From a bacterium (lineage in GTDB: Bacteria; Bacillota; Clostridia; Christensenellales; UBA1242), in NCBI GenBank assembly GCA_024692805.1, contig JAILMD010000035.1, forward strand, positions 1 to 57,283: a stretch of 57,283 nucleotides of DNA, written 5' to 3'. The position numbers and the translations under genes were made by a program. Position 1 is the stretch's first letter. Each line of letters opens with the position of its first letter. This document shows, one piece after another, positions 17,511-25,642 of this stretch. The notes beneath the pieces are model-generated. The model did not search any database and had not been told where the DNA came from. It worked only from the letters and a program-made list of their open reading frames with translations.

Positions 17511-17954
17511 ATGAAAACATATTTACATAATCCCGAGAATAAGTCAACTAAATGGTATCTTGTTGATGCAACAGATATGCCTTTAGGAAGATTAGCCAGC
17601 CAAGTTGCTAGCATACTTCGTGGAAAAAACAAACCAGAATTTACTCCTAGCGTTGATTGCGGTGATCACGTTATTGTTATCAACTGCGATAAAGTTGCTT
17701 TAACAGGTAAAAAGATGGAGCAAAAATTCTATCGTTATCATACTCTTTATATTGGCGGTCTTAAAGAGATTCAATATAGCACATTACTTAGAGATAAAGC
17801 TGACTTTGCCGTTTATGAAGCAGTAAGAGGAATGCTTCCTAAAAACAGAATTGGAAGAAAGATGATAAAGAAACTTCGTTGCTATAAAGATGCAAATCAT
17901 GGGCATGAAGCTCAAATGCCTGAAGCAATTGAACTAAAAGGTAAGAGGAAATAG
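17511..17954 (+). CDS. rplM: 50S ribosomal protein L13
   Basis: 147 residues, normal length. An early-assembly protein of the large subunit. The family pattern is clear: WYLVDATDMPLGRLAS near the start, the central GDHVIVIN and TGKKMEQK, and the signature region AVRGMLPKNRIGRKMIKKLR. AAAGGAA precedes the start. It is the first gene of the rplM-rpsI pair behind a structured leader. Confidence 0.97.
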   Translation: MKTYLHNPENKSTKWYLVDATDMPLGRLASQVASILRGKNKPEFTPSVDCGDHVIVINCDKVALTGKKMEQKFYRYHTLYIGGLKEIQYSTLLRDKADFAVYEAVRGMLPKNRIGRKMIKKLRCYKDANHGHEAQMPEAIELKGKRK

Positions 17955-17956
17955 AA

Positions 17957-18367
17957 ATGGCAAAGAAATCAAATAAAGCAACACAAATTTGGGCAACAGG
18001 CCGTAGGAAAAAGGCTATTGCAAGAGTTAGAATTATGGAAGGCTCAGGAAAAATCACCGTTAACAAAGTTAGCCTTGATGAATATTTTGCTGGAAATGAA
18101 ATTTTAAAAACTATTGCAACACAAGCTATTAGCCTTGTTGGCGCCCTTGATAAATATGACGTTTTTGTTAACGTTTATGGTGGCGGTCTTTCAGGTCAAG
18201 CTGGAGCAATCAGACATGGTATTGCTAGAGCGCTTGTTTTAGCTAATGAAAACTATAAACCAGAAATCAAAGCTGCTGGCTTCTTAAGCCGTGACCCACG
18301 TATGAAAGAACGTAAGAAATATGGTTTAAAGAAAGCAAGAAAAGCTCCACAATTCAGCAAGAGATAG
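17957..18367 (+). CDS. rpsI: 30S ribosomal protein S9
   Basis: 136 residues. A small-subunit protein whose basic C-terminal tail reaches the P-site tRNA. Typical features: ATGRRKKAIARVR, the signature GGGLSGQAGAIRHGIARAL, and the invariant end of the form RKAPQFSKR. The start is 2 bases after the rplM stop with AGAGGAAA in front, as expected for balanced expression. Confidence 0.97.
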   Translation: MAKKSNKATQIWATGRRKKAIARVRIMEGSGKITVNKVSLDEYFAGNEILKTIATQAISLVGALDKYDVFVNVYGGGLSGQAGAIRHGIARALVLANENYKPEIKAAGFLSRDPRMKERKKYGLKKARKAPQFSKR

Positions 18368-18389
18368 TTTTAACCAAATTAAAAATTTT

Positions 18390-18420
18390 AATTCGCAACT
18401 CAATTGGGTTGCGAATTTTT
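18390..18420 (+). terminator. Intrinsic terminator after rpsI
   Basis: AATTCGCAAC / GTTGCGAATT stem, 8-base loop, T run. Confidence 0.88.
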
Positions 18421-18458
18421 ATTTGAATTAAATAAATTCCTTTTAACGAGTAAATTGC

Positions 18459-18488
18459 TTGACATGTTTTGTCAATATTTTGTATTAT
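18459..18488 (+). promoter_or_regulatory. Promoter with overlapping inverted repeat, surface-protein gene
   Basis: TTGACA, 18 bases, TATTAT. The -35 box is the left arm of a perfect inverted repeat, TTGACA-TGTTT-TGTCAA (18459-18475), which could be an operator that blocks the -35. Confidence 0.6.
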
Positions 18489-18531
18489 TGAATTGGTATA
18501 ATTATCTAGCCAATAATTAGGATAAAGCGAC

Positions 18532-19821
18532 ATGAAGAGTAATAAGTTTTTTTGGGGAATTCAAGAGTTTTTCTCAAAAGTTTTTCGCAAAATAGGAGGT
18601 TTAACCGCAAAGCAACTTGTTTATGGGCTTGCTTGGGGTTTTTTGTTGGTTAATTTTATTGTAACCGGCGCATCAATTGCCAAGTTTTATAATAGTGGCG
18701 TTATTGTTATTCCTGCTAATGCAGCTGATCCTATTATTGAATTAGTTTTTCCTGAAAGTTATGTTGATGCTAACTCAAATGGTCAATATGATTCAGGTGA
18801 AACTTATGAAGATTTAAACAGTAATGGTTTTTATGATGATAACATAAACGCCATTTATTTAACTGATGGTTGGCAACCAGGAACAACAAGAGATTATTAT
18901 TTTGAAGTTAGAAACTATAATTCTTTAAAAACTAATGAAGTTAGCATTGAATATGTTTTAGCAGTAAAATACGCTAATCTTTTGCCTTTAACTTATGAGT
19001 TAACCATTTCAAAAGATGGTGAAGCTGCAGAGGATATTATTTTAGCTCAAACTATTGATCAAGACACTTCATTTTATTTTGAAAGTGCGCCAACTGAAAT
19101 GTTTGGGTATGAAGGAAGATCTGTCAATAGATATTGTTTAACGATAACTTGGCCAAGCAATGAAGATGATGCTAGTTATTTAAGAATGCCAGGTGAATAT
19201 GTTAGCATAAGTCTTGATTGGCAACAACAATATGATGAAAGGCTTTATGAAAAAACGCTTATTAATGGTTTAACATTTAACGCTTATATTGCTTATGCAA
19301 AAACTATAACATTTGACTATACTAGCAACTATACTGACGAGTTTATTAATGATCTTGAATATGTTGCTGATGGAACAGAAACCAGCACCGAAGCAATAGC
19401 TATTTATAGAGATAACGTTAGTGATGGAAACTATTACATTTTATCTGACGATCAAATTTATGCAAATATTAACTGTGGAAGAATGTTTGAAGGTTGTTCA
19501 AGTTTAACTAGCGTAACCTTTAACAACTTTAATACTATTAAGACAACAACAATGCAACAAATGTTTAATGGTTGTTCAAGTTTAACAAGCCTAAATCTTA
19601 GCGGATTTAATACTTCTAATGTTTATAATATGGTGGAAATGTTTAGTTATTGTTCAAACCTTGCTCATATTTATGTTGGAAGCAGTTGGAGCGTTACGGG
19701 TGTTAAAACTTCATCAGATATGTTTGAAAACTGCTCAAGCTTGCCAAACTATAGTTCTAGCACTATTGATAAAACAAATGCCCATACTGGAAGTGGCGGT
19801 TATTTATCGGTTGCTAGTTAA
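18532..19821 (+). CDS. Surface protein: camelysin/TasA-like N-terminus, Ca-binding-like loops, BspA-type repeats
   Basis: 429 residues. A basic head, then one hydrophobic segment (about 28-50), probably a signal or anchor. Two calcium-loop-like stretches follow: D79-N81-N83-G84-D87-E90, and D94-N96-N98-G99-D102. Residues about 112-230 (QPGTTRDYYFEVRNYN, then a stretch ending LPLTYELT) resemble the beta-sandwich of camelysin/TasA-type matrix proteins. The C-terminal third (about 315-425) has DUF285/BspA leucine-rich repeats with the recurring MF-x-x-CSSL-TSL pattern. It should lie outside the cell and may be adhesive. It is alone between rpsI and trxB, with its own promoter and terminator. Confidence 0.78.
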   Translation: MKSNKFFWGIQEFFSKVFRKIGGLTAKQLVYGLAWGFLLVNFIVTGASIAKFYNSGVIVIPANAADPIIELVFPESYVDANSNGQYDSGETYEDLNSNGFYDDNINAIYLTDGWQPGTTRDYYFEVRNYNSLKTNEVSIEYVLAVKYANLLPLTYELTISKDGEAAEDIILAQTIDQDTSFYFESAPTEMFGYEGRSVNRYCLTITWPSNEDDASYLRMPGEYVSISLDWQQQYDERLYEKTLINGLTFNAYIAYAKTITFDYTSNYTDEFINDLEYVADGTETSTEAIAIYRDNVSDGNYYILSDDQIYANINCGRMFEGCSSLTSVTFNNFNTIKTTTMQQMFNGCSSLTSLNLSGFNTSNVYNMVEMFSYCSNLAHIYVGSSWSVTGVKTSSDMFENCSSLPNYSSSTIDKTNAHTGSGGYLSVAS

Positions 19822-19829
19822 AAAACAAC

Positions 19830-19852
19830 AACTCCCATAGGGGAGTTTTTTG
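19830..19852 (+). terminator. Intrinsic terminator
   Basis: AACTCCC / GGGAGTT stem with an ATAG loop and a T run. Confidence 0.88.
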
Positions 19853-19881
19853 TTGCAAAAAATTTCATATTGTTAAAATAG

Positions 19882-19910
19882 TTGGAGAATAGTTAATAAT
19901 TATATATAAT
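19882..19910 (+). promoter_or_regulatory. Promoter of trxB, predicted leaderless
   Basis: TTGGAG, 17 bases, TATAAT. Only six bases separate the -10 from the ATG at 19917, so the predicted transcription start is the start codon itself, and no ribosome binding site exists. Confidence 0.7.
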
Positions 19911-19916
19911 ATTAAT

Positions 19917-20834
19917 ATGGAAAAAATCTATGATTGTGCCATTATTGGTGGCGGACCTGCTGGAATAACTGCAGGCATTTATTTAACAAGAGCAGGGAAA
20001 AGTGTTGTCCTTTTTGAAGGCGAAGTTTTTGTTGGACAAATGGCAACAACTCCTAAGATTGAAAACTATCCATCAGCAGGGGAAATTTCTGGCTTTGATT
20101 TAAGCTTAAAAATGCTTAATGATTTAAAGAGAACAAAGGCAACAATTGTTGAAGAAAAGGTTATAAAATTAAGCCTTGTTGGTGATGAAAAAACAATAAA
20201 AACGCCAAGCGGAGAATATGTTGCTAAAAGCGTTATTCTTGCTATGGGCGTAAGGCCAAGGCAGGTTGATAAAAGGCTTGAAGATAGATTTTTAGGTAGG
20301 GGAATTTCTTATTGTGCAACCTGTGATGGAAACCTCTATAAAGATCAACCAGTTTGCATAATTGGCGGTGGGAACAGCGCATTTAGCGAGGCATTATATC
20401 TTGCTAACCTTGCCAGTCAGGTTTATTTGGTTCATCGTTCTGAAAAGTTTAGGGCTGAAGAATCATTAATAAATGCTGTTAAAGAGAATGTCAAAATTAA
20501 GATGATGCCAAACTATGTTTTAGATGATTTAGTTGGTGAACAAAAAGTTAATAGCGTTAAACTTAAAAGCGTTTTAAATGGCGAAACTATTGAGCTTAAC
20601 GTTGAATGTGTTTTTGTTTCAATAGGAAGGGTTGCTAACAGCGAACTCGTTGTTGGACAAGTTCAAGTTGATGAAAATGGCTTTATTGTTAGCAATGATT
20701 GTTTAACAAGCGAGGCTGGTGTTTTTGTTGCAGGGGATATTAGAACAAAGGCGCTTCGCCAGATAGTTACCGCAACAAGCGATGGGGCGATTTCAGCAAA
20801 CCTTGCAGTTAAGTATTTAAACGGAATAAAGTAA
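19917..20834 (+). CDS. trxB: Thioredoxin reductase
   Basis: 305 residues, normal length. A flavoenzyme that reduces thioredoxin with NADPH. FAD-binding GGGPAG (11-16), redox-active CATC (C133 and C136), the NADPH-binding GGGNSAFSEA, and the C-terminal FAD motif GVFVAGDIR are all present. The start is firm because the N-terminal pattern matches the family exactly, although no Shine-Dalgarno sequence precedes it. It is followed with no gap by ung. Confidence 0.96.
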   Translation: MEKIYDCAIIGGGPAGITAGIYLTRAGKSVVLFEGEVFVGQMATTPKIENYPSAGEISGFDLSLKMLNDLKRTKATIVEEKVIKLSLVGDEKTIKTPSGEYVAKSVILAMGVRPRQVDKRLEDRFLGRGISYCATCDGNLYKDQPVCIIGGGNSAFSEALYLANLASQVYLVHRSEKFRAEESLINAVKENVKIKMMPNYVLDDLVGEQKVNSVKLKSVLNGETIELNVECVFVSIGRVANSELVVGQVQVDENGFIVSNDCLTSEAGVFVAGDIRTKALRQIVTATSDGAISANLAVKYLNGIK

Positions 20835-21509
20835 ATGAAGATAATTGGAAACAAATGGGATGAAGTTTTAAATGACGAGTTTAACAAACCTTATTTTTTA
20901 GAAACATTAAATAAGGTTAATTCAGAATACTCAAAATATAAGGTTTATCCGCCTCAACACTGCGTTTTTAATGCTTTTTCTTATACTGATTTTGATGATG
21001 TTAAAGTTGTTATTTTAGGGCAAGACCCTTACCATCAACCAGGCCAAGCGCATGGTCTTTGTTTTTCAGTTATGCCAGGGGTAGTTCCTCCGCCATCACT
21101 AAAAAACATTTTTGCTGAAATTGAAAATGACCTTAATATTAAGCCTGCAAATAACGGCTGTCTGGTTAGTTGGGCGCGTCAAGGTGTTTTGCTTTTAAAC
21201 ACAGTTCTAACTGTTAGAGAAGGTCAACCTCAAAGCCATAAAAGCATTGGTTGGATAACCTTTACTGATGCTGTTATCAAGAAATTAAGCGATGAGAAAA
21301 AAGGTTTAATCTTTCTTCTTTGGGGAAGAAATGCAATAGATAAACGAAGTTTAATTGATGAAAGTAAGCATTACATTTTAACTGCTCCGCACCCAAGCCC
21401 ACTTTCAGCATATGCAGGTTTTTTTGGCTGTAAACATTTTTCAAAATGTAATGAAATTTTAGTTAAAAATGGTCAAAAGCCTATTGATTGGAGCATTCCT
21501 AATAGATGA
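20835..21509 (+). CDS. ung: Uracil-DNA glycosylase
   Basis: 224 residues, family 1 length. It removes uracil from DNA to begin base excision repair. The water-activating motif GQDPYH is at 62-67 (D64), and the DNA-intercalating HPSPLSAY motif contains H186. The ATG directly follows the trxB stop, and the gene ends in TGA overlapping the next start (ATGA), so trxB, ung and the next two genes look like one operon. Confidence 0.96.
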   Translation: MKIIGNKWDEVLNDEFNKPYFLETLNKVNSEYSKYKVYPPQHCVFNAFSYTDFDDVKVVILGQDPYHQPGQAHGLCFSVMPGVVPPPSLKNIFAEIENDLNIKPANNGCLVSWARQGVLLLNTVLTVREGQPQSHKSIGWITFTDAVIKKLSDEKKGLIFLLWGRNAIDKRSLIDESKHYILTAPHPSPLSAYAGFFGCKHFSKCNEILVKNGQKPIDWSIPNR

Positions 21510-22861
21510 GAAAAACATTAACAATTTTGATTGCGTTATTAATTTGCGCAAATGCGTTTTGTTTTTTAATGCCTAAAAATGTTGCCTTTGCGGAAGAAGC
21601 AACTTCTCAGGTTATTTTATCAAGAAATTATGATTATTCAAATTATTCTAGTTTTACGCCTTTTAACTTTGAAACAGAAAGCCGAATGAGCGGAAAAAGT
21701 GCTGCCTTTGAATATGGCGAAAAAAACAACTTTACCGGCGAGTTTGATGTTAATGAAAGTGTTAATATTGCTGAAGATAAGGGCGTTGCTTTTTGGATTT
21801 ATTTTTCAACAAAAAAAGTTCACAATTTAACAGTTTCGCTTTCAAATTCAACTTCAAGCATTCAGTTTGTTATTCCAGCAGAAACGCTTAGCGATATTTT
21901 AACAAAACAAGAACATTATCAAGATGAGGCTGGTGATGGATATAGCTGGAATTATTTGGAATTGCCATTTGTTGCTGGCGAAAAGAATAACGTTTCAATT
22001 GATAGCAATATGGTTGTTGAAAAAATAGCGATTAGTTATAATTCTTCTAGCGAAGAAACAGAAGGATTTGCTAAAGTTTATGTTTATGAAATGAGCGTTG
22101 TTAAGGTTAGCAAAAACATTCCTTATGTTAATGAATTGAATAAACAAGGTTATAGAATTTTTAAAGTTGAGTTTTATAATGAAGAAAGCCTTAATAAAAT
22201 ATGTGTTGGCGATAGAATAACAATGAAAAGACGAACTCAACTAATAAAATACGCGTGGGTTGGTGAAGAAAATGTTAACACTTTAAGTTATCCGCTTGAA
22301 ATAAGGCTAACTTATGGCGATGAGAATAAACTTTGGGAGCAAGACCAAGTTTTTGAGTTTGAGTCAACGGGGCAACACCTTTTAAAATTTTCTATTTTAA
22401 ATAGTGATAATTACATTTTGCTTTATGACATATTAACCTTTAACGTAACTGAGTTTATTGGAATAAGTTTTAACCAAAACATTAAATCATATAAAGTTGG
22501 CGATAAAGTTGCTTTTGCTTTAACATTTAATCGCAATTTAGTAACTATTAGCAATTTACATTTTGAAATTCAAGGTGACTGTGCTAAAATAGTAAGCGAA
22601 GATACTGAAAATGGCATAGTTGTTGTTGAAATGTTAAGTGAGGGAAGTTTTAAACTTTCTGCAACAGGCCAGGCTGATAGATTTTTTACAACGGGAATTA
22701 ATGTTTCAACAAATAAAACATTTGAGGTTAAAAATAAGGCTGCTGCTGATAATTCGTCTCTTATAATTATTTCAATAGTTTTTGTTGGGATAATAGGTTT
22801 AGGGGGCGCTATTTGGGGCATAAAAAGCATAATAAAGGCAAATAAATATAAGGTAAGATAA
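21506..22861 (+). CDS. Secreted/anchored beta-rich surface protein, unknown function
   Basis: 451 residues. A typical signal peptide (basic MRK, hydrophobic core, likely cleavage AFA|EE near residue 29), a large beta-rich extracytoplasmic region, and a C-terminal membrane segment (about 420-443) with a basic stop. A type I membrane protein facing out. The first half (about 45-200) looks like a jelly-roll carbohydrate-binding type domain; the second half (about 240-410) looks like Ig/cadherin-like beta domains. No catalytic motif is seen. It overlaps ung by 4 bases and is one base from the HtrA-like protease gene, so it could be handled by that protease (inference). Confidence 0.7.
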   Translation: MRKTLTILIALLICANAFCFLMPKNVAFAEEATSQVILSRNYDYSNYSSFTPFNFETESRMSGKSAAFEYGEKNNFTGEFDVNESVNIAEDKGVAFWIYFSTKKVHNLTVSLSNSTSSIQFVIPAETLSDILTKQEHYQDEAGDGYSWNYLELPFVAGEKNNVSIDSNMVVEKIAISYNSSSEETEGFAKVYVYEMSVVKVSKNIPYVNELNKQGYRIFKVEFYNEESLNKICVGDRITMKRRTQLIKYAWVGEENVNTLSYPLEIRLTYGDENKLWEQDQVFEFESTGQHLLKFSILNSDNYILLYDILTFNVTEFIGISFNQNIKSYKVGDKVAFALTFNRNLVTISNLHFEIQGDCAKIVSEDTENGIVVVEMLSEGSFKLSATGQADRFFTTGINVSTNKTFEVKNKAAADNSSLIIISIVFVGIIGLGGAIWGIKSIIKANKYKVR

Positions 22862-22862
22862 A

Positions 22863-24107
22863 ATGAACGATTACGATTTAGATGAAGAAGTTGTTGAAAA
22901 AATTCCTTATGACCAAGTTCCTATAACTAGGGGTAATTTTGTTGCCGAAAAATCAAGTTATTATCAAACAAAAGAACAAAAACCAAGGTGGTTTAACGGC
23001 CTTGTTGCTTTGTTACTATTAATAAACTTAACTCTTGGAATTGTTGTTTTTAATTTATTTATTGAATTAAAGAAACCAACAGAAGTTTATAATATGGATA
23101 TTTCAATTGAAAATGCTGCCGCTAGCGACGTTTCTAACGCCGTAACAAAGGCTAAATTTTCCGCTGTTTGCGTTAATGCTGGAAACTCTAGTGTTTCAAC
23201 AGTTAATGAGTTTTATCACCTTTCAAGTCGTGGGTCTGGCGTTATTATTGATATTGATAAAGAAGCGGGGAATGCTTACATTTTAACTTGTTATCACGTT
23301 GTTTCAAGTTCTAGCACTAACTTGCCATATGATAAGATTTATATTTTACCATATGGGTCAAATTACCCAATTGAAGTTGAACTTGTTAACTATATTTATA
23401 AAAATGATATTTGCCTTTTAAAAGTTGAAAACAATAACTATATTAAAGCAAGTTTGGCTAATGCTGCAACCATTGGCGATAGCGCTTCTATTATTGAAGG
23501 GCAAACAGCGGTAACAATTGGTAACGCGTTAAATGCTGGGCTTAGCGCAACAACGGGTGTTGTTAGCGTTCCTAGAATAATAATTAGCGTTAGTAGCAAT
23601 AGCGAGATGAGAGTTATAAAAATAGATACACCAATTAACAGTGGAAATAGTGGTGGCGGATTATTTGATATAAATGGTAATCTTATTGGCATTGTTAATG
23701 CTAAAATGATGAGTTCAGAAGTTGATAATGTTGCCTACGCCATTCCAATTAACTTTGCTTATTCGATTGCTAATTCAATAAAACATTATGGTTCAAGCAT
23801 TTCTCCTAAGATGGCAACAGTTGGTTTAGGCTTGGCTATTAGTGGCAATTCAACAGTTGATGATAATGGTGCGCTTATTCAAAAAATTGCGGTTAGCAGT
23901 GTTTCAGGCTCAGCAATTGCAGCAGGGTTTAAAGTTGGCGACGTTTTAATATCATTTACTTATAATGGTAAAACAGTTAAGGTTAAAAGCCTTTATGATA
24001 TAACAGATTATGCTTATAACTTTTTTATAGGGGATAATGTTAGTTTTGTTATTGATAGGGGCGGAGAACAAAAAACGTTAACTGTTATAATAACAAATGT
24101 TTCTTAA
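22863..24107 (+). CDS. HtrA/DegP-type membrane-anchored serine protease with PDZ domain
   Basis: 414 residues. A cytoplasmic head, one membrane anchor (about 44-67), a trypsin-like S1C protease domain and a C-terminal PDZ domain (about 325-410). The catalytic triad is complete: H145 in TCYHVV, D182 in NDICLLKV, S263 in GNSGGG. In the family this is an envelope quality-control protease that degrades misfolded secreted proteins. It ends the trxB-ung-surface protein operon; a stress link between disulfide control and protein quality control is plausible but inferred. Confidence 0.93.
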   Translation: MNDYDLDEEVVEKIPYDQVPITRGNFVAEKSSYYQTKEQKPRWFNGLVALLLLINLTLGIVVFNLFIELKKPTEVYNMDISIENAAASDVSNAVTKAKFSAVCVNAGNSSVSTVNEFYHLSSRGSGVIIDIDKEAGNAYILTCYHVVSSSSTNLPYDKIYILPYGSNYPIEVELVNYIYKNDICLLKVENNNYIKASLANAATIGDSASIIEGQTAVTIGNALNAGLSATTGVVSVPRIIISVSSNSEMRVIKIDTPINSGNSGGGLFDINGNLIGIVNAKMMSSEVDNVAYAIPINFAYSIANSIKHYGSSISPKMATVGLGLAISGNSTVDDNGALIQKIAVSSVSGSAIAAGFKVGDVLISFTYNGKTVKVKSLYDITDYAYNFFIGDNVSFVIDRGGEQKTLTVIITNVS

Positions 24108-24122
24108 ATTATAGAAAAATTG

Positions 24123-24151
24123 TTGCACATATTGTCAAAAAAATGTATAAT
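24123..24151 (+). promoter_or_regulatory. Promoter of acpP
   Basis: TTGCAC, 17 bases, TATAAT; good AGGGATA-type ribosome binding site downstream (GGAGGG). Confidence 0.78.
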
Positions 24152-24191
24152 AAATAAGACAGTTGTTTGAACTGATAAATGGAGGGATATT

Positions 24192-24422
24192 ATGACTGAG
24201 AAAAAGGTTAAAGAAATTTTATCTAAACAACTTAACGTTGAAGTTGCTAAAATTGGGCCTGAAACTAACATTGCAACAGATTTAGGGGCTGATAGCCTTG
24301 ATCTTGTTGAAATCTTAATGAGCCTTGAAGATGAATTTTCTATTTCTATTCCAGATGAGGCTATTCCTGGAATTAAAACGGTTAAAGACCTTGTTGATTA
24401 TATTGATAACGCAAAGAAATAA
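24192..24422 (+). CDS. acpP: Acyl carrier protein
   Basis: 76 residues, acidic, normal length. It carries growing acyl chains in fatty-acid synthesis on a phosphopantetheine arm attached to S35 in the invariant DSL motif (GADSLDLVE). It is a single-gene unit here. The enzyme that attaches the arm, AcpS, is encoded about 6.5 kb away in the same window. Confidence 0.96.
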   Translation: MTEKKVKEILSKQLNVEVAKIGPETNIATDLGADSLDLVEILMSLEDEFSISIPDEAIPGIKTVKDLVDYIDNAKK

Positions 24423-24427
24423 AATAT

Positions 24428-24452
24428 AACCTTGCTTAAAGCAAGGTTTTTT
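24428..24452 (+). terminator. Intrinsic terminator after acpP
   Basis: AACCTTGC / GCAAGGTT stem with a 5-base loop and a T run. Confidence 0.88.
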
Positions 24453-24457
24453 AATAT

Positions 24458-24490
24458 AAAAAAACTGGCCGATTAAGCCAGATTTTTTTA
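24458..24490. terminator. Second, bidirectional terminator between acpP and the SRP RNA
   Basis: CTGGC (24465-24469) / GCCAG (24477-24481) with a 7-base loop and A/T runs on both sides. It backs up the acpP terminator and can also stop the opposing SRP RNA transcript. Confidence 0.7.
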
Positions 24491-24491
24491 T

Positions 24492-24770
24492 AAAAAAATG
24501 CTGTGAAGTTCAATTTCGAACCTGCTTACCATTGCGGTAACAAAACAGCCAACTACTCTAAAGCTACCTTGCATCACATAAACTTTATGTTTAGTGCTGC
24601 TGTCGTCAAACTCTGACACGGTTCACACAAATTTTATTGCACAAGACCTTAGCATCAACATCGCTTATTCTGTTCAGCCAATCATAAACAAGCCCTAGAA
24701 AGATTTTCGGCCCCTGCTAGAGCAGATTTCAGGGAATAGGGCACTGCTAGCTCCCCGCCTATCACAGCAT
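24492..24770 (-). ncRNA. ffs: Signal recognition particle RNA (long, Alu-containing bacterial form)
   Basis: About 279 bases on the minus strand; no protein gene fits. The 5' end GATGCTGTGA pairs with the 3' end TTCACAGCAT, which is followed by a T run. Near the 5' end it has the GGCGGGGAGCTAGCAGTGCC and CTCTAGCAGGG segments typical of Bacillus/Clostridia SRP RNA. The SRP54-binding hairpin lies at about 24595-24619: GUCAGAGUU, loop UGAC, GACAGCAGC. It keeps the AGCA side of the symmetric loop but has CAGA where CAGG is nearly universal. It forms the RNA core of the particle that delivers nascent membrane proteins to SecYEG, with Ffh. Confidence 0.92.
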
Positions 24771-24774
24771 CGCT

Positions 24775-24803
24775 ATTTTAACACACTTTTTAATGTTTTG
24801 CAA
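24775..24803 (-). promoter_or_regulatory. Promoter of the SRP RNA gene
   Basis: On the minus strand: TTGCAA, 17 bases ending in GTGTGT, TAAAAT. The predicted start is at about 24769, which fits the paired 5' end of the RNA. Confidence 0.8.
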
Positions 24804-24818
24804 GCCCTTTAAAATAAT

Positions 24819-24847
24819 TTGCTAGCGAATTTTAGATGTGTTATAAT
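24819..24847 (+). promoter_or_regulatory. Promoter of the HEPN-like/CBS gene
   Basis: TTGCTA, 17 bases ending in GATGTGT, TATAAT. It is divergent from the SRP RNA promoter and only 15 bases from it, and rules out a protein start at 24819. Confidence 0.78.
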
Positions 24848-24863
24848 TTTAATGAGGTATTTT

Positions 24864-25577
24864 ATGGAAAGTAATGGAAGAAGATTTATAGAATGTTATA
24901 ATATTCTTGATAAATCATTAAGAGAGATATATAATTTAAAGCCTAACCAAACATTTAGCGATGTTGTTAGAAAAGTTGCTTCGGTTAACTCAGTTATTAA
25001 AAAATATGAAGATGATTTGATTGACTATGGGAGGTTAAGAAACGCCATTGTTCATAGGTCGCTTAATAACGAAGTTATTGCTGAGCCTCATGATGATATA
25101 GTTTTAAAGTTTGAGCAAATAACAAGGCTTATAACAACTCCGCCTCGCGCAATTGATTGTATTGCTAACAGGAAGGTTTTAGTTGTTAGCAGCCAAGATA
25201 AAGTTGAAAAGATATTAACAGAAATGTTTAAGTCTGGTTATTCAAACGTTCCTGTTTATGACGGCAAAACCTTAATTGGTGTTGTTTCAAGAAAAATGAT
25301 TGTTGATTCAATAGGTAAGGTTATTTATGAAAAGGGTGACATTAATAAATTTTTAAGCTCGCCATGTGGGGAAGCGCTTAACGTTGCTAACATAACTAAT
25401 CATTATGAAGTTGTTCCTTCTAGCATAACTATTGACAACTTGCTTTATATTTTCCAACAAAATAGGAAAGTTTCAACAGTTATCATAACTAAAACAGGAA
25501 GCTTTAACGAGCCTCCTTTAGCCATTGCAGTTACTGCTGATACTATTGATATGCAAACAATACTAGACAACTATTAA
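24864..25577 (+). CDS. CBS-domain protein with HEPN-like N-terminal helical domain
   Basis: 237 residues. The N-terminal helical part (about 1-90) contains RNAIVH (R59-H64), the R-x4-H motif of HEPN-type domains, some of which are RNases while others are inactive. Residues about 95-237 form a pair of CBS modules (VLVVSSQDKVEKILTEM, then YSNVPVYDGKTLIGVVS), which in other proteins bind adenine nucleotides. This suggests a nucleotide-sensing regulator, but the HEPN call rests on one short motif and the function is unknown. The start at 24864 has GAGG before it. No terminator is seen before the next gene. Confidence 0.72.
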   Translation: MESNGRRFIECYNILDKSLREIYNLKPNQTFSDVVRKVASVNSVIKKYEDDLIDYGRLRNAIVHRSLNNEVIAEPHDDIVLKFEQITRLITTPPRAIDCIANRKVLVVSSQDKVEKILTEMFKSGYSNVPVYDGKTLIGVVSRKMIVDSIGKVIYEKGDINKFLSSPCGEALNVANITNHYEVVPSSITIDNLLYIFQQNRKVSTVIITKTGSFNEPPLAIAVTADTIDMQTILDNY

Positions 25578-25642
25578 TATAAAAACTGCAAATTTGATTA
25601 AAAAATAGTGAAAAAGTCGCAAAAAATATAAAATTTACGAAT

